Below, piece by piece: positions 1-11,862 of a stretch of DNA of 64,000 nucleotides. The translations under genes were made by a program, and so were the position numbers. Under the pieces are notes generated by a model. The model saw only the letters and a program-made list of their open reading frames with translations. It did not search any database and had not been told where the DNA came from. The DNA comes from Patiria miniata (taxonomy: Eukaryota > Echinodermata > Asteroidea > Valvatida > Asterinidae): assembly GCF_015706575.1 (NCBI RefSeq), contig NW_024037054.1, positions 1,612,001 through 1,676,000 on the forward strand, read 5' to 3'. The stretch's first letter is position 1, and each line of letters opens with the position of its first letter.

Positions 1-102
1 AAAACATACTTGATTGAAAGATAGTAGGGGTACTGAATTCCCTGTGAAATTATTCTTTCTGACATGTTGTCATTTTGAAGAAATCAAGGAAAGAAGGCCT
101 TC

Positions 103-132
103 CCAATGGTGCGTCTTAAGACGCACCGTTGG
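103..132. repeat. 30-nt imperfect palindrome
   Basis: Two arms of 15 nt meet at CTTAAG (115-120). One mismatched pair interrupts otherwise perfect complementarity. No flanking gene or element explains it. It could be the end of a short foldback element. Confidence 0.6.
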
Positions 133-159
133 AAATAGTTTGTAATAGTTTAGTAGTTT

Positions 160-482
160 GTTCTTTTATTCAGCGAAGCGCGCGCAAGTGTTGACACGAC
201 GCACACGCGGTTGCTTTAATTTGTTGTATCAGTGCGCGACATCGTGTGGCTGCATTCGGCTCAGTGAAAACATGTCTCGGATGCTGAATTCAGGCCCAAT
301 TCAAAACATGATTCAGCAACTTTTGATTTGAAATCTATATCCTAGAATATTGTTTTTCTCGAAATATACAGCTGAAGCTGAGCTGAAACTTCATCAGGTT
401 AGTTGTTCAGCACCCTTCTTTAGATTTTGAGCACGTTTGTTGCTTCAAACGAACAAAATGCAGAAATTACAAATGATGGACT
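160..482 (+). repeat. interspersed repeat family R-A, copy 1
   Basis: About 320 bp that recurs in the window: a shorter direct copy at about 38462-38632 and an inverted copy at 58793-59086. Shared landmarks are CTGAATTCAGGCCC, a CAAAACATGAxTC block, and a block reading GTTGCTTCAAACGAA or close to it. There is no coding capacity and no clear terminal inverted repeat. The GC-rich 5' part with CGAAGCGCGCGC suggests a retroposed or MITE-like unit, but the class is unknown to me. Confidence 0.6.
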
Positions 483-522
483 ATACCTTTAAATTAATGA
501 TGATCTTTTTCTTAAAACGAAT

Positions 523-640
523 ACTGGTTAAACTGGTCAGAAATTGATTCAGATCGTGCAACAGATCGACTAGAATCCAAATTTTTTCGGGGCCTTAATA
601 AGCGGGCCCTGAACCCACGCCATTGGTGCATAGTGCAACC
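523..640. repeat. relic related to the hAT-type MITE at 23144
   Basis: The stretch with GGTCAGAAATTG, CTAGAATCCAAA and the GGGGCC...GGGCCC block before CCACGCC matches the interior of the element at 23144-23449 in the same order. Its ends are eroded, so no boundaries or target duplication can be given. Confidence 0.55.
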
Positions 641-1194
641 AGCCAAGTTTTGATCGTAAAAATGCCAAACAAACATCGATGGAGAAAGAAAATTTCTGCA
701 AATTAATCACCAAAATGTGATCTCTATTTTCTATTCATGTATATTCTGTTTCAATATCTTTATAATGAGTGGGTTGTTCAGCTCAAACTTGTTGCAAACA
801 GCGTAGCGTGTTTCTGCAACACTGCATGGGTGGTACACAGTGGTGCAGTTATGCACACTGATACTGCACCATGTGCGCAACGCAATGTACGGCCAGCCTG
901 AGTGCTGGCTGTGCCAGCGGCCGTCGTGAATAATGTTGAGCATATAGTGGTGTGGACGACTTAAATTCTCCATTATTTTTCCGAATTACCCACCTTAAAT
1001 AAATTTTTGAATTGGTTGAGGCAAGTTTTTATCACTTTTGATGGCCACTCTCTTTTTTCCAACCTACTAACCCTATTTTGCAATGCATGTAATTGGAAGC
1101 AGTTAAGTACATTTTTCTTCGCCTTAATTTCGTAATTTGAAACATACTTGTAATCAATACTTTTCCAGTTCAGGAAGTTGTAATGTTTGTGAAA

Positions 1195-1375
1195 TGTTCA
1201 TTTTTTTATTACAAAGCTGTTATAAATCTCTTCTGAATTTTAAGGAACAATCTACCTTAAAGACCCACCAGAATTGCTCTAAAATGCATCATAGAGCTTC
1301 TAAACTTTGTAAAAAAATTTGGGGCCCTTATAAACGGGCACCCCAACCCAACGCCATGTTTTCGCAAGTTGTTGA
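1195..1375. repeat. second diverged relic of the same MITE family
   Basis: Shows the same order of landmarks as 523-640 and 23290-23370: a CAGAATTGC-like block, a run of A, GGGGCCC then CGGGC, and CCCAACGCC. It is more diverged. The 100-aa open frame over it is a by-product of the repeat and has no protein features. Confidence 0.45.
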
Positions 1376-2523
1376 ATCACAACAAAACTTCCCCCAAATT
1401 TTCACTCTCAGCTCTTACTCAAAGTTGGCAGCCCTGTAGATAATTTGCCTGGAATCAAACTGTAGGATTGAAGGAAACACTGATCTCAATATAATGACTG
1501 GATAGTTTATTTAACCATCACAGTTAATGAAGAAGGAAAGCCAAATTTAGACGGGCCTCTCATGACTGCTGACAGTCATGATAGTCAGAAATGGAATATT
1601 TATGTAGGATAGTATACATAAACATAATGTAGACATAAATCGATATATACAGACATTTAATGACAGCCAAAGACTTGTTGAGATATAACCATGTACATGT
1701 ACATGAATACTATTTTATGTGGACATTAAAGGGACAATGCGTCCTGGAACAGCCCAATTGGGCTACAAAATGCGCTTTGAACAAAATGATTCGGAAAGAA
1801 CATTTAGAAGTAGGATATAAACATCCACACAACTATCCTTTAAAAACTGGGCGTTTTTGTGTTATTCCTGTATTATGTGCACGAGAACTACTTTCGGGGT
1901 CCACTTTTGCGACCCCAAAAAGTCCAGGTGTTTGGGTGCTAGTTGTGATTTCATCCGTAAAGTGTTCGCCTTTTGCGGATATGTAAGAAACCATATTTTG
2001 TACATTGGTGAATGGTCACCGCTGTTCGCGAGCACGGTGCTGTCTGTACAGATACACACAACGTGTATAATCGTACATTGAGAACGTACTCCATTGTGTC
2101 CCCATCTTTTCTCAGGATCGGTGAGACATTACGTTGGTTTTCTTTCAACCAGATGTTTGAAATTGGATAATTGGATAAGTAAACAATCCAAAACATGAAA
2201 TTTTCAGAGATTTCAGAACCTAGTGCCCCTTTCATTAAATTTAACACTATGACATAAAACAAATATCCTGTGTCCTACATAAATAGGATTGCCATAGCTG
2301 CTAAGAATGTTCTACAGCAAAGTGCATATACAAGCACAACTCACTGCACTTGTATCTAGATTGGACTCTCTATTGGTTTGCACAAATTTACGGCCTCACA
2401 GAATGGTACCCGAGTAACTTCTGCATGCTATGTTGATATGCAATCCAGACCTTCCAAGTCTATTTTTTAAGTGGCATGTAATCAGAAGCAGATTTTTTTT
2501 TTTTTGGTCTTACAGTAGCTTAC

Positions 2524-2617
2524 CATCATATCAAACGTTTCCTCGTCATTTTCTGGTCTGTACTTCAAGAGCAACTGTAAGATGCAACATTGAGCCCACT
2601 CAGTGAAATCGGACAAT
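2524..2617 (-). CDS. AP4B1: AP4B1 coding exon 6
   Basis: 94 nt with acceptor TTATTTGCAG and donor ATGATG/GTAAGC. It encodes [20 protein letters not shown] then [11 protein letters not shown], aligning to the human segment around WGQAEVLNFLLRYxP. It ends in phase 0 at residue 240. No further AP4B1 exon was recognised between 1 and 2523, so the next one is probably outside the window. Confidence 0.9.
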
Positions 2618-5600
2618 CTGCAAATAAGAACAAACAGCAAAATAATGGACACTGTGCCATTTGTATACAGAGCATTGAACAGGCTCTATGTGCAGAATCT
2701 CAAGCCAAAGTGTTGAAAGAATATGTAACCTAGGATTTGCTCTCAATGAATAGTCTCAACTGAAATACTCGACAGTAAAGAAGCACCATTCCTACTTTAC
2801 TTACTTATTTTCATTGTTTTCCTGCTACGCAGGTGTGTGACTCTGTAAAAATCCATTACTGTGTGGGTTAGCACCAGTACATTTTGGGTACTATAAAAAA
2901 GTGGATAATCCCCAACAATGACTTTGCGGTACTTTATTGATTTCATCACATCATGAAATGCTGGTATTTGATTTGGGTGGATTGGGTTGGTTGCAATTAT
3001 GAATGCCATCGTCTTGTTATCAGCTTATTTTCAGCCATAACTAATGACACTTTATTAGAGAAAAGTGGTTAAGCTTGCATGACCTGTTAATAAGATAATG
3101 TGCTATCTTCTGGTTAATGACCACTCCTCCCTCCTGCAGTAGTAACTCTTCAAGAGCCATCAAGCAGTTGGTGATGACTATTACATCCTTATCTCTCAGC
3201 ATCTCATATAGCGTGTTAACGATGTCATGATCTACAAGGTGGATGAAACATGTTAAATTCTTAAGTAATTAATACTCAATACTTAAAAAGAAAGTTGGGA
3301 GGAAGACATCAACATGGGTATACATGCAAGTCTCGCCAGTCCAAGTTCACGTTTTATGTGAACTTTTTGGTACCAAACACTGACTAGTCCAGTCACAGAC
3401 TCCCGTGTTTGAATTTATCCAATTTTTATCTGCGTGATAGATTGAACGAAAGTTAAGGCCAACATTATTATTTTTATAATAGTCAACAATTTGCAATATT
3501 CGCAACAGGTTGTACATTGTCGCAGGTTTTTGATGTTAAATTGTTCTATTTACAGGAGAAGTGATGTGTTAAACTAGACATGCCAACACTTGTATCAGCA
3601 TGAAGACAGTCTACTGTTTATCACTATTTTAAGTAAACTCTACCACTGACGTTAGTATGCTCCTATCTTGTCACCTGTCCACTTGTGATGAAGATGAAAT
3701 GCTTTACAAAAAATGCATTGTGATTGGCCAAGAACAATTGCACCCCCCCCCCCCCCCAGGTGGCCAAAAAATGTCCCCGAAGGCCAAAATACCCCCCCCC
3801 CCCCACTTTTCAATTTTGCGGATGTCCGTAAAAAAAAAAAAAACCTGTCAATATGCTCTCGGGTCTGCACCCAATACAAGGACCCCCCCCCCCTTTTGTA
3901 GATCCACTGGTGATTGTTTACCATTATTTGTATGCAAGGTTACTAGCATACTCTGCTTGCCAGTATGGACTTGCTGCTACCATGGTACATGTGAATCATT
4001 GTCACAGCTTTCAAGTACCCCCAATTTCTCATTGTGGGGAATTCCCTTGCATTTGGAGTGATTGGTCTCACCATCAGTCTCATATGGGTCTAAACCATTT
4101 GGCATCGGTGAAATTCACATTAAAATATATTGCACATCTTTGTAGACATTAATGTGTGCAATTTTGTTTTGAAGCATTTTCTAAACATTTTTGTTTCCCA
4201 TGTTACCTGGATTGTTAACCCTGGACAGGCTTTCTAGTTCCGATAGCCATGGGTAACCAAATGACCTTTGACCAGAACACCTTGTACTTCACACCAGCTT
4301 GATCTTCTCCCCCCCCCCCATTTTTTCTTTGAATTTTCTGAGCAATATGGCAGAATGGGCACTTCTGACATCCTAGACGAAACACTGGTGCTTGTGGAGA
4401 CAGTTTACCTGTTGAAAATTGAGGGTTGAGGTGATGGACCTTCAGACAGCCCAAGACTGCTATTCTCCTGACATAGACACTCTTATCCTTCAGGCCAGCT
4501 AGCAATGGGTGTTTGGTGTATTCAATCAGCTCACCAAGTCTACCATATTTCAAAGCACGATTGATACATTGACTAAATTGAACACAACGTTAAAAAAAGG
4601 TTTTCGTAAAAATGAGAAATTTTGGAATAACAATTTTGAAAATTGTCATCACTAGCAGCAACACTGCTAGAATAAACCCCAAGTACAATGGCTGTTACCA
4701 ATTTTCATCGTCCTGATTTGCTTTTATCACTGTCCCGATTTTGCTTTTCAAATCTCCACTTAACTGCAATTTCCCCCCTCCCCCAATAATGAGCAATAAT
4801 GAGTGCATGAGTTAGTTCCAGGTTGAACCATGTGACATGTAAATATCTTGGTCTCCCAGACAGTCAAAAATGTTGAGTTCTCTCTAGTTCTTTTTAGAAG
4901 CATACAAACTCAAGAGATTTTGTGTCACATGGTGCAACCACAAACTTACTCTCTTTATTATAACCCCCAAAGAAACTGTCATTAAATCAATTTGGGTTAA
5001 ATTCATTTCTGTCAAAGTTAAATCTAAGGATGCAGACATAAAACTAGCCTTGGGTCATCCAAATGTTACAATGTTTTACCTCAAAGAACAGAGTGTTTTG
5101 AGAGCCAATCCTCTGATCATCGGGTTAGCATCACAACAGTCTTTCTGTATTGTGTTGACTGTAAGCAAGGCCAGGTCAGGCTTCTTACGTGCATATGTAG
5201 TCATGTACAGATAGGCCAGCTTCTTCTCAATTATGCTCACGGTAGCACAGAGCTGGAACCCACAAAAAAACGAATTTTCCACAGCCAATGATAACAAATC
5301 TGCATTACTACTATCACATGTGCACCATTATAATTGATGCCAAAAGCTTTGCGTATAAAATCATTATATGGAATAATATTGTGTTGCTACTGGCACTGAA
5401 ATCCATTTCCAATGGAAACTTACTTGTTTAATACCAGTCAAGCACATATTTATTCCCATTTATTAATTCCTTTCGGTCCAAAAAGTCACAACACTGGCCA
5501 TATCTAATGTTTGTGCCTCGTATGTAGTGGTAAAAATCTACTTTTATAGAGATTGGCGTGCGCACGGCGCGTAATGTGGTGCACAACACAGCGGTACAGG

Positions 5601-7961
5601 AATAAAGTCTTTCAAAATAGCTGGTGTTTTATCAGCGGTTTAAAACTACCCATGTGACAGGCTCTTGACCAATAGGAATGGGTAAACTGTATTTATGAAT
5701 ATGAATTACAGACTGCTGGTTTTCAATAGAGAAGGGATTGCAAAAACCTGATCTTCAGATCCATATATCCAATTTTTATACTACAATAAACCAGTTGTGA
5801 ATGGAAAGAATAACCATATTACCAGCGTTCTTTCAATTACTGACATCTTTACACAATCATAAAGGTAAGATGTAACTCAAATTTTAATCTGTTTGATAAT
5901 AAACATGTACGTGTACAAACCTTGACAATATCAGTGAAGAGGGGTGACATGTCCAATCCCCGGGTAACTTGGCTCAAGACTGTTTTAAGTATGCCCCTGA
6001 GCTCACCATGCTCTGTTTGGGCTGTGGGCTTCCTCAAGAGATTCCTATTAAAATGAACAAAGGGTGATGAAAATACTATGCATCCATATTTCAAGTTATC
6101 AAATGTCTACTTCATAGTATTTCCATGTTTGGAACGGCATAATACCATGCACACATGTATTCAGAGGGGAACTGCCAGCATTTTAGAAATTAATGAAAAG
6201 GGCAATTCCACGGTTTGATGGACAAGGCTAGAAAAAAGTTTGATCTTTTAACCCAGTTTCACATTTTTATTATACATTCAAGTATGACAAATTAACAAAG
6301 AAAACCCAATTTTATCAAACGTTTTTTTGAGAAATTGTGTCGTAAAGTGAAAAATGTTTTTTTACTACAAAGAACTCAAAAAATTTGGTAAAGTTTAAAC
6401 ATTGATTGCTATTAATGCAATTAGAGATATTTCAATCATAACCTTATTTCTAGCATTAATGATAGTCTTAATCTCTGAAACATATGTCACTTCACAGCCT
6501 TCATCCATTTTTAGATGTCAAAAAGTAGCATTTTATACCTTTTTTGGGTCAATGTAACGTGAGTAATCGAAAAGATATAAAAGTTTTTTCTCACCAACAT
6601 TTCTTATGAATCAAATTTTGGTATTTAGGATTATCATTCTTTGCATGAACATAGATATAAATATAAGTGTTTTGTTGACACTAATACACACATTTAAGAA
6701 CAAAAGGTAACTAAATTTGGTAACGTAACTTTTGTAACGTGAGTAACCAAAAAGTAACGTGAGTAACAAAGTTTTTTTTATCCCAAGTCACCCAAACTAT
6801 ACCCAAACTGACTTTTGCTTGATAATGTTGATTTTGTTGATAACTGTTTATCTTAAACCAAAGACCCTCAAGCATTAGAGATACTTTTAAGCATATTTTA
6901 TCCTGTTTATGGTGCAAAATGGTCTTTGAAACAGCATAATTGTTGTAAATTGAATCCAATTACAGTATTTTATGAAGTTTTTGTGTTGTTTAATGGAATA
7001 CAGAAGACTCCTGTACGTCCCTACATTGAAATAAAAATGTTTATTTGGAACAAAAGCTAAATAACATTACATGTAGGCACTTCACACTAAGCTACCGGTA
7101 CAGTGCTATCCTGGAACCCACTCTCCACACCATGGTCTCTGACAGTATGGCCTTTCCATGGGCCCAATATTGTGTGCTATAGTGGCATACATTACGTTTT
7201 AGCAGACTCTCAGAACATGAGAGGTTTGTTCTGATGGGTCAGCAGTAGTTAATATTAAAACTAAATTCCAGAGGACTTAAGAGGAAACATCAAATTCCTG
7301 ATAGATCAGTATGCACTGTGATAGTATCAGAATAATGTCAGATGAAAACCTTTATCTTGGTGGAGTACTTGCCATTGAAGATCCAAAATGCAAATTTTAG
7401 TAAGAGTTTTTAGTAGTTCTGATGCCTATTGGGTACAAACATATTGCAAAAAAATTGAAGATTCAGGAGGATTTGTTTTACCCTTATTATGTGTGCCCCA
7501 TGGCATGGTCTTTTATCCATTTAAAAGAAATGTCCACAGGTTGCCTGAATGAGGACACTTTTGATCAAAGCATGTTGGCTTTTTATGCATGTCCGAAAAT
7601 GTAACGTGAGTAACCGATTTTGTGCGTCTTGTTTATCATACATAACACATTTTTCTGGATGTTATCTTTGGTGCTTAGGTAGGTCTAGGTCTACTCTATC
7701 TACCATGGGGATAACAGTTATTAAACCTTTTCAGTAAGGTAATTACAGCCCAAGGAAACTCAAAAGTACATCAAAAACGTAACGTGAGTAACTGTGGAAT
7801 TGCCCAAAAGTGGTTCAGGAAAAGCATCATGACACGCCACACTTTCTTTGCAAAATCAACAATTCTGACCAGACCTTTGAGGAGTAGTAAACATACACAA
7901 TGTACATGTACCTGATTTCTTGCATGTCCTCTTCATTCCAATTGTCTACAAGATATGCCAT
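2524..7961 (-). CDS. AP4B1: AP-4 complex subunit beta-1, 5' part (six coding exons, partial)
   Basis: AP4B1 is the beta large chain of the AP-4 adaptor, which sorts cargo such as ATG9 out of the trans-Golgi network. The first 240 residues can be assembled from exons 7961-7912, 6044-5921, 5252-5080, 4539-4409, 3231-3084 and 2617-2524. Every junction is GT/AG and the frame is kept throughout. The product starts [16 protein letters not shown] and contains [43 protein letters not shown] and QEGGVVIN. These are conserved landmarks of the HEAT-like trunk of beta-4 adaptin, matching the human protein in order and spacing. The human protein is about 739 residues, so roughly the last two thirds, including hinge and ear, lie left of the window. 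The start ATG is at 7961-7959. Intron phases after exons 1-6 are 2, 0, 2, 1, 2, 0. Intron 1 holds transposable element W1. AP1/2 beta chains are less likely because the residue pattern follows beta-4. Confidence 0.93.
3084..3231 (-). CDS. AP4B1: AP4B1 coding exon 5
   Basis: 148 nt with acceptor CCTTGTAG and donor AACAG/GTCATG. It encodes [20 protein letters not shown], then a [11 protein letters not shown] segment and [18 protein letters not shown]. The human counterpart has the same LRDxDPIVVVNCLRSLEE and QEGGVVIN pattern. I found it by reading the minus strand with the flanking splice sites. Confidence 0.92.
3640..4320. other. AP4B1 intron 4 with long pure C tracts
   Basis: Part of the intron between exons 5 and 4. 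It contains four uninterrupted C runs of roughly 8-17 nt (near 3742, 3788, 3884 and 4310) and a run of 14 A. The proline- and glycine-rich open frames here are consequences of these homopolymers, not genes. Confidence 0.7.
4409..4539 (-). CDS. AP4B1: AP4B1 coding exon 4
   Basis: 131 nt with acceptor TATGGTAG and donor CAACAG/GTAAAC. It encodes [20 protein letters not shown] followed by [16 protein letters not shown], corresponding to the beta-4 helix pair that ends YVRRVAVLGC in human. Confidence 0.94.
5080..5252 (-). CDS. AP4B1: AP4B1 coding exon 3
   Basis: 173 nt with acceptor GGTTCCAG and donor TTGAG/GTAAAAC. It encodes the strongly conserved run from [19 protein letters not shown] through [11 protein letters not shown] to [11 protein letters not shown]. 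This is the diagnostic block of the adaptin N-terminal trunk in beta chains. Confidence 0.95.
5921..6044 (-). CDS. AP4B1: AP4B1 coding exon 2
   Basis: 124 nt with acceptor TTTTAATAG and donor AAG/GTTTGT. It encodes [15 protein letters not shown] and continues to [13 protein letters not shown], matching the human RGLDMSxxFxxMVK-type segment that follows the first helix. It ends in phase 0. Confidence 0.92.
6200..7805. mobile_element. non-autonomous DNA element W1 inside AP4B1 intron 1
   Basis: 1606 bp bounded by inverted ends GGGCAATTCCAC and GTGGAATTGCCC, flanked on both sides by AAAA (6196-6199 and 7806-7809), which may be a 4-bp target duplication. Inside, the motif TAACGTGAGTAA occurs five times, at about 6547, 6737, 6754, 7602 and 7782. 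A truncated relative starts at 10885. The unrelated-looking element W2 (57074-58556) has the same terminal GGGCAATTC and a clear 4-bp duplication. No transposase reading frame is present. Its left end is about 155 nt upstream of exon 2 and its right end about 100 nt from exon 1. The superfamily is not assigned. Confidence 0.75.
7912..7961 (-). CDS. AP4B1: AP4B1 coding exon 1
   Basis: 50 nt encode 16 residues from ATG plus two bases (AG) completed by the next exon. The donor is AG/GTACATG. The next exon begins with G, giving Arg and joining in frame to NLLRKP. No non-coding 5' exon or promoter element could be recognised upstream. Confidence 0.85.
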
Positions 7962-8393
7962 CAGTAGGATTCAGATCTGCATGAAGTAATTGTAAACCTG
8001 TTATAATTTTGGGACTGTTCCATTTCTCACCAGGTTGTCTTTGTTCAGTCACCAGACAACAAATCCAAACTGCAGGCTACAGCCCCTTCTTTTTTCCAGG
8101 GTTGTAGTCTAATCAATCACTAGTCACATACATGTAGAGAACCAAGTGTATATTTATGGCAAAGTTGAGTACATCATGTGCGCATCGCACACCATAGAAA
8201 TGGCTTGATATATAAACATAAAATAAAATGGTTAAACAAATTTTTTTTGAGATTTTGTCAATTTTTCAACTTTTTATGGCTTTTGATCGAAGTGGTATTG
8301 ATATATAATAATCCATGCTAATTTTGTGCATTTCACACAAAATCCCGATGCAAAACAAATATTACAAAGAGTTTCGCGTGAACAAGTGTATTT
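7962..8393. other. AP4B1 upstream region, nothing recognised
   Basis: This stretch should contain the 5' UTR or promoter of AP4B1, but it is AT-rich and shows no TATA box at a sensible distance, no CpG cluster and no convincing upstream exon. An untranslated first exon further away remains possible. Confidence 0.4.
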
Positions 8394-8999
8394 TTAGAGC
8401 TGATTTGAATTGAATGTTCTAAGAGTTGATACTTCTTTGATGTCAGAGGGTAGTTTATTCCACAGGGCAGGAGAGGCGGCGGAGAAGGAAGGATGTCCGT
8501 AGGATCTTGTAGATGGGGAGACACAGGTAAGCAAGGACTTGGACAGAGACTGAATGATGTCCGTAGGAGCTTGTAGATGGGGAGACACAGGTGAGCAAGG
8601 ACTTGGACAGAGACTGAATGATGTCCGTAGGAGCTTGTAGATGGGGAGACACAGGTAAGCAAGGACTTGGACAGAGACTGAACGATGTCCGTAGGATCTT
8701 GTAGATGGGGAGACACAGGTGAGCAAGGACTGGGAGCTGGAGCAGAGATTTCTTTGTGGTTCATATCTGATGATCAGTTCCTGGAGGTAAGCAAGGGCGA
8801 GACCATGACGACATTTATAGGTCAGGAGAAGAAGTTTGAAGAGTATCATGAGATTGACTGGGAGCCAGTGAAGATTACGAGGGAGGGGGTCATACAAAGG
8901 GCAGTCAAGACTCATACAAATGTCAAAGTTCATGTGTAATCTACCGGTATAAGGGTGCAGGCCAGTAAATAGGCCCAAAATTGACCATGTGATGTACAT
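8394..8999 (-). pseudogene. C-terminal fragment of a non-LTR retrotransposon ORF
   Basis: A 201-codon frame reads LHWLPVNLMILFKLLLLTYK, then RHGLALAYLQELI and, at the end, SFSAASPALWNKLP with a stop. This is the conserved tail found downstream of the reverse transcriptase in CR1/L2-type LINEs. No reverse transcriptase core remains. A 64-bp tandem duplication (8492-8747) expands the middle and shifts the frame from unit to unit. Confidence 0.8.
8492..8747. repeat. 64-bp tandem repeat, four units, within the LINE tail
   Basis: Units start at 8492, 8556, 8620 and 8684 with GATGTCCGTAGGA. They differ at a few sites (ATCTT/AGCTT, GTAAGC/GTGAGC) and the last unit diverges in its final third. Because 64 is not a multiple of 3, each unit is read in a different frame. 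Confidence 0.9.
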
Positions 9000-9142
9000 T
9001 GCTTGTGACTGGTATTTAGCTGTTGTTTACTTAGCATAACAGTCGCATGGAGTTTTGGCCGGTAACCTGATTTTATTAAGCAAGACATTTTTGTGCTTAA
9101 GCAAATTTTCTGCTTAAGCAGCTCTATGAAATTGGGCCCTGA
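8971..9142. repeat. short MITE-like repeat ending AAATTGGGCCC
   Basis: Begins AGGCCCAAAATT and ends AATTGGGCCCT, with CTTAAGC motifs (GTGCTTAAGC, CTGCTTAAGCAG) near the right end. The GGGCCCAATTTCATAGAGC-type end is a common MITE terminus in marine invertebrate genomes (from memory). The target duplication is not clear. Confidence 0.5.
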
Positions 9143-10884
9143 AACTAAGTCAGTAATATGTATGTGCAGTTTCCCATATGGTGTTGGAATTTGCCAGGAT
9201 GGGTATGGTTCCTAGTAAATCATGCAAGGGAGTTAAGGCTAATGCAAACATACCGGACCGTATCGATGCACTATTTTCTCGCATGCACACCTAGCTGTTA
9301 TCACAGAACCTGTGGGTCTCTACTTTTGTGTGCTGATGACACGGATGTTGGATTGTTTCATGAAACACTATTGGACTCGGCTAAATGAGTGAAGACATTA
9401 TGTACCCTTACCCCCAAATAGTTCCCCAGGACTACCCTGCTAAATCCAACAGAGTCCGACGGTTACTCCTATGAGTTTCCTGCTCAATTCAACACAGTCC
9501 CACACAATCCAACTTGCCACGTTGTTGGGTAACAGTTGCAGGGTTATTGTGTTCTCCTACGGCTTATACTAAAAAAAACCCTCCAAATTCCACTTCTGCA
9601 ATATCAGTGCATTTCTTGGCATTGTATTTGCACTGCATTAATCTTTCAACTATATTTTCCCAGTGATGAAACTTTCAATTTGACTGTCACAGGAAAATCT
9701 ACCCTTTTTTTAACTGGGGATATACAGAGTGGTGCCAAAAGAAGGAAACCCACTTTTGACTGCAATGTTCACCTACTTGTTGAGAAATTTAAAAATTCAA
9801 TTTAATGGTATTAAAATATTGATCTTTAAACCTACATGTAAGTGAAGAAAAAATGACTGCAAATGCAAATTTTGTCTCTGAGATAGGGTTTATAAAATTC
9901 AAGAGCCAAACCTATTTGTCCATGGACGGCTTTACTTGTACAATGTATTTCCATCTGCGTGAATGAGCTCCGGAGCTTGATCCGAAGACAAAAAACACTA
10001 CACATGAGGGTCATTCCGTGTCAATTCAACATGATTTTGGACCCGACCCACACAGATGGAAACAATATTTGGTGTGATGATTGGCCTATATGAGAAACAC
10101 CCAGAACTGATTTTTTTTTGTACATTGGCTCGTTAGTTTTTGAGATGCGGATCAACGAACTTTAAATACTTGTATCTCAAAAGCTATAATGCCTACAAAG
10201 CCAATACATCATATTAAAGCTCTTGGAAAGGCCTCCATTTCATAAAATATAACCAAAATCGTAGCATGAAGTGCAGAAGAAATGCGTAACGAAATGACCT
10301 TTGACCTTAAATTACGAAAATCAATATGCTTTAAATTTCATAATTTTTTTTTCAAATGTTAGTTTATGATGTCAGCAACAATCTTTAAAAAAATGGGATG
10401 GGAGCTCTTAAAGTTTTTAAGTTATGATTTTTTTTAAAGATACCGATGTCAAGGAAAAAAACCTAATTTGCATATATTTACGCTAGTACTTGTACATACA
10501 GCAAGTGCACGTTTACCTGTAAATACTCGTCCTTGACAGCCCTAATGCGTTGTTTCAAATACAGCATCTTGCTAGCTCTAGATAGTGGTGTGTGTCATTA
10601 GTGGGAGCACGTGTCCCCCAGTGGATGTCCATAACCCCTGGTTCCCCCCCCCCCCCACCCATCCCCCAACAGTGTGAACAGTTTGAGCTAAGTGTCACCA
10701 TGCTGGTTATTCATTGCATGTGATTAGAACTTGCCCATCTTATTTGAAAGCAAAACGTGCAATACTAGGAAAGTAGGGTTAAACTTCTGGTCTGGGGGGG
10801 GGGGGAGGGGGACCTGGGTTGCCTTACATTTTTCAAGGGAGGCACTTCAAAATAATATATGGGGCAATTGATATATACATGTAT
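9143..10884. other. gene-free stretch, no supported feature
   Basis: AT-rich sequence with short meaningless open frames. A GGGTCATTCCG word at 10012 resembles the left end of the inverted-repeat element at 46831, but no partner end was found. Pure C and G runs occur near 10645 and 10793. Confidence 0.5.
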
Positions 10885-11430
10885 GGGCAATTCCACGGTT
10901 TGATGGACGTGGCTAAGAAACAAAAAGTTTTGTTTTTTAACCCAGTTTCACATTTTTATTACAGATTATACATTCAAGTATGAGAAATTAACAAAGAAAA
11001 CCAAATTTTATCAAACATTTTCTGAGAAATCGTGTCGTAAAGTGAAAAATATTTTTTTTTATTACAAAGAACTCAAAAAATGTGGCAAAGTTAAAACCTT
11101 GATTGCTATTTATGCAATTAGAGATATTTCAATCATAACCTTATTTCTAGCATGTATGATAGTCTTAATCTCTACAACATATGTCAATTCACAGCCTTCA
11201 TCCATTTTTAGATGTCAAAAAGTAGCATTTTATACCTTTTTTGGTCAATGTAATGTGAGTAACCGAAAAAAAAATTCTCACCAACGTTTCTTATGAATCA
11301 AATTTTGGTATTTAGGATTATCATTCTTTGCATGAACATAGATATCAATATAAGTGTTTTATTGACACTAATAAACACATTTAAGAACAAAAGGCAACTA
11401 AATTTGGTAACAAGAGTAACTTTTGTTTAC
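10885..11430 (+). repeat. truncated copy of W1-type element
   Basis: Starts GGGCAATTCCACGGTTTGAT and follows the left part of W1 closely, including the run around CAGCCTTCATCCATTTTTAG and a variant iteron TAATGTGAGTAACC. It breaks off near 11430, just before the H1 array, so the right terminus is missing. Confidence 0.7.
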
Positions 11431-11553
11431 ATCCTAAATCGCTTTTGTGGAGTGAAATAAAATAATGATGATCATCATAAGAAAAAGGCTGGACACAGCT
11501 TTGAACAGATTTAGAAAAAAATACTCCAGCACACGTACAAGAACAACTGGAAA

Positions 11554-11862
11554 CTAGAGATTCGCATTTGTTGTTACAAACGCAGAGTGGTCGGGTAGAC
11601 AACTATTTCATGAAACACTGTTCAGTTAAGTTATGAATATTTTTATGTAAGAACAAAGGATCACGAAATTAAATCCTTTGCAGAACAATCCATTATTTTG
11701 TTTTAAAAAATGCACCTTTAAGGATGTGATACATTTCAGTAAACATTCTATGTGAACACACAAGTTATTTCTGGCTTGATAACGTCATTAGTCAAAAAAG
11801 GAGAGTGAATACTAATTTAGTTCGGAGTGGATGTTCATTGTGAAGTTAAATTATGTATGAAA
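11554..11862 (-). mobile_element. rolling-circle element H1, copy 1 (truncated)
   Basis: The 3' end is at 11554, where the minus strand finishes CTCTAG followed by T. Next to it is a terminal hairpin (GCRTTTG...CAAACGC) and the subterminal arm GAGTGGTCGGG (plus-strand reading). The copy is cut after about 300 bp by the start of copy 2. Confidence 0.65.

Noticed and set aside
731..973. Possible exon left of AP4B1 exon 6
   Set aside because: The 80-codon frame does not match the expected continuation of beta-4 adaptin and lacks convincing splice borders.
3652..4152. Proline/glycine-rich proteins
   Set aside because: The open frames exist only because of homopolymer C runs; they lie in an AP4B1 intron and overlap on both strands.
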